Source of the DNA: Psychrobacter namhaensis
GTDB lineage: Bacteria > Pseudomonadota > Gammaproteobacteria > Pseudomonadales > Moraxellaceae
NCBI RefSeq assembly: GCF_016107545.1
Contig: NZ_JABASS010000001.1
Coordinates: 310,001-374,000, forward strand
Direction of reading: 5' to 3'
DNA: 64,000 nucleotides
The notes below the pieces were generated by a model. That model searched no databases. It saw only the letters and a list, made by a program, of their open reading frames with translations, and was not told the DNA's origin. This document shows positions 62,903-64,000 of the stretch, piece after piece. The position numbers and the translations under genes were made by a program. The number at the start of each line of letters is the position of its first letter. Positions within the stretch are counted from its first letter, which is position 1.

Positions 62903-64000
62903 ATGACTCAAAACAGTGATTTAGTGCAAAGAAGAAAAAAGCCTGCGAACAGTGCCCTAATTTTGACACAAGTAGCAAATGCTACGCTTAAAAAAATCTC
63001 CTACCTGAGCGTTGGTGTGGGGCTAGGTTTGTCCACACTGACCATCACCGCATATGCGGATACAACAGGGTCCGAAGAATATCGAGGCTCTGCCGCTGTA
63101 GTTGACACCAGTGCACCTATTGCAGCCTTATCCACACTGACCAGCCTTGACGATGACAAACCTTTAAAAGTTACCGTACCAACGATTCAACAGTTCAAAA
63201 CCACAACTGGGGTGCCCGTACGCTTTGTACAAACGACAGCATTACCGATTGTCGATATCGATTTGCGTTTTAATGCTGGTAGTGCTCGTGATGCTAGCAT
63301 TCGTAAAAAAGGTTTCGGCATTGCTAATATGACTGCCACCATGTTGACACAAGGCTCTAAAAAACTAGACGAAGATGAATTTACACAAACCGTTGAAACG
63401 TTAGGTATTAATCTGAGCAGCAGTGCCTACAAGGACATGTTTATTGTCTCACTACGTAGCTTATCTGACGACAAGCATTTACTGCCTGCCATTGATCTAA
63501 TGACTCAAATGCTCAGCGAACCTGCGTTTGATGAGGACATTCTAGCACGCAATAAAGCAAGACTTTTAGTCGGCTTGCAACAGCAAAAACAAGACCCCAA
63601 TAGTCTTGCCAGCATTGCTTTTAACCAAGCATTATATAGGGACCATCCTTATGCTCATCCATCAGTCGGCACCCTTGACAGTGTACCGAGCATCGACAAA
63701 CAACAGCTGATAGCGTTTAAAAATCAGTATTTGGTCGCGGCCAATGCGTCTATTGCCATGACAGGCAATCTCACGCTACCCCAAGCGAAAAAACTTGCTG
63801 AAGATATCACCAATGGGTTACCGACCGGTCAGTCCGCAGCAGACCTACCCGAGCCGAAACCTCTTAACCAAGCAAAGCACATTCATATTCCGTTTCCAAG
63901 TACTCAGACCACCATTTTAATGGGACAATTAGGTAGTAAACGCGCTACCAATCCAAAAGATCAGCAGCAGCAAACCAATTTTGCTGTCGGCAATGAGGTA
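62903..64000 (+). CDS. M16-family peptidase, non-catalytic partner (partial, runs off the window)
   Basis: An open frame starts with ATG at 62903 and remains open to the right edge (366 codons). It has an N-terminal hydrophobic segment (YLSVGVGLGLSTLTITAYA, residues about 34-52) and M16-type sequence: LPIVDIDLRFNAGSARD and KKGFGIANMTATMLTQGSKK, where the catalytic partner has HLLEH. The zinc ligands are missing at that place, so it is probably the structural subunit of a heterodimer with the preceding protease, 65 bases upstream. The C-terminal part is outside the window. Confidence 0.9.
   Translation, partial: MTQNSDLVQRRKKPANSALILTQVANATLKKISYLSVGVGLGLSTLTITAYADTTGSEEYRGSAAVVDTSAPIAALSTLTSLDDDKPLKVTVPTIQQFKTTTGVPVRFVQTTALPIVDIDLRFNAGSARDASIRKKGFGIANMTATMLTQGSKKLDEDEFTQTVETLGINLSSSAYKDMFIVSLRSLSDDKHLLPAIDLMTQMLSEPAFDEDILARNKARLLVGLQQQKQDPNSLASIAFNQALYRDHPYAHPSVGTLDSVPSIDKQQLIAFKNQYLVAANASIAMTGNLTLPQAKKLAEDITNGLPTGQSAADLPEPKPLNQAKHIHIPFPSTQTTILMGQLGSKRATNPKDQQQQTNFAVGNEV

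Overview
This is a chromosomal segment of a gammaproteobacterium that most resembles Psychrobacter (Moraxellaceae). The genus is inferred from moderate G+C, a stand-alone trpG-trpD-trpC cluster, the overall style of the proteins and recall of gene neighbourhoods; no database search was run. Almost everything is core metabolism and information processing. Accessory DNA occurs at the left edge (the end of a phage or integrative element), at two copies of one TnpB insertion sequence, and at a resistance-type insert between pdxA and ksgA.

Layout. 1-1820: tail end of a phage-like element (MazG-like, HNH/AP2 and AlpA-like proteins), running up to the 3' end of the SRP 4.5S RNA gene ffs (minus strand, 1919-2027). 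2289-6316: SIMPL-domain and DUF4124 exported proteins, then glnA. 6317-10679: trpG, trpD, trpC, an Smr-domain protein and an AlkA-type glycosylase. 10748-12258: first TnpB element, its tnpB broken by one in-frame stop codon; it is inserted in the last codons of an MscS-family channel gene. 14644-19228: BtuB-like receptor, then a SAH riboswitch that precedes ahcY and metF. 19429-29114: rsmE, a PAS-GGDEF-EAL protein, two paralogous acyl-CoA dehydrogenases and a SpecificRecomb-family membrane protein. 29177-35848 (minus): pdxA ... ksgA-apaH, with a PCMT/erythromycin-esterase fusion and an RTG-type class A beta-lactamase lying between pdxA and ksgA. 36140-40691: dnaB, alr, argF, rpiA. 40840-43753: arsR-arsC-arsH-arsB arsenic operon with an apparently leaderless arsR. 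43977-55148: ilvA, excalibur protein, hslR, LMW phosphatase, murB, a DUF218 protein, ccoS, a TauE/SafE-like protein, a DEAD helicase, a cold-shock protein, aroQ, and an AarF/UbiB kinase-like protein. 55187-59326: potassium-channel-like protein, yebC, ogt, ftsY. 59587-61097: second, intact TnpB element of exactly the same length as the first. 61120-64000: a small lipoprotein and an M16 protease pair, the second member cut by the window end.

How genes work together. The BtuB-like receptor, SAH riboswitch, ahcY and metF form a methionine/SAM recycling neighbourhood. The ars genes form a complete arsenate-reduction/arsenite-export unit under one operator. Both the RNA (ffs) and the receptor (ftsY) of the SRP pathway are in the window but far apart. 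The M16 pair looks like a catalytic lipoprotein plus a non-catalytic partner. No CRISPR array, rRNA or tRNA gene was seen, and I do not claim a wholly new system. The most informative signals are the paired TnpB elements with their implied guide RNAs and the rewritten MscS C-terminus, the resistance insert, the SAH riboswitch with its long P4, and the leaderless arsR.
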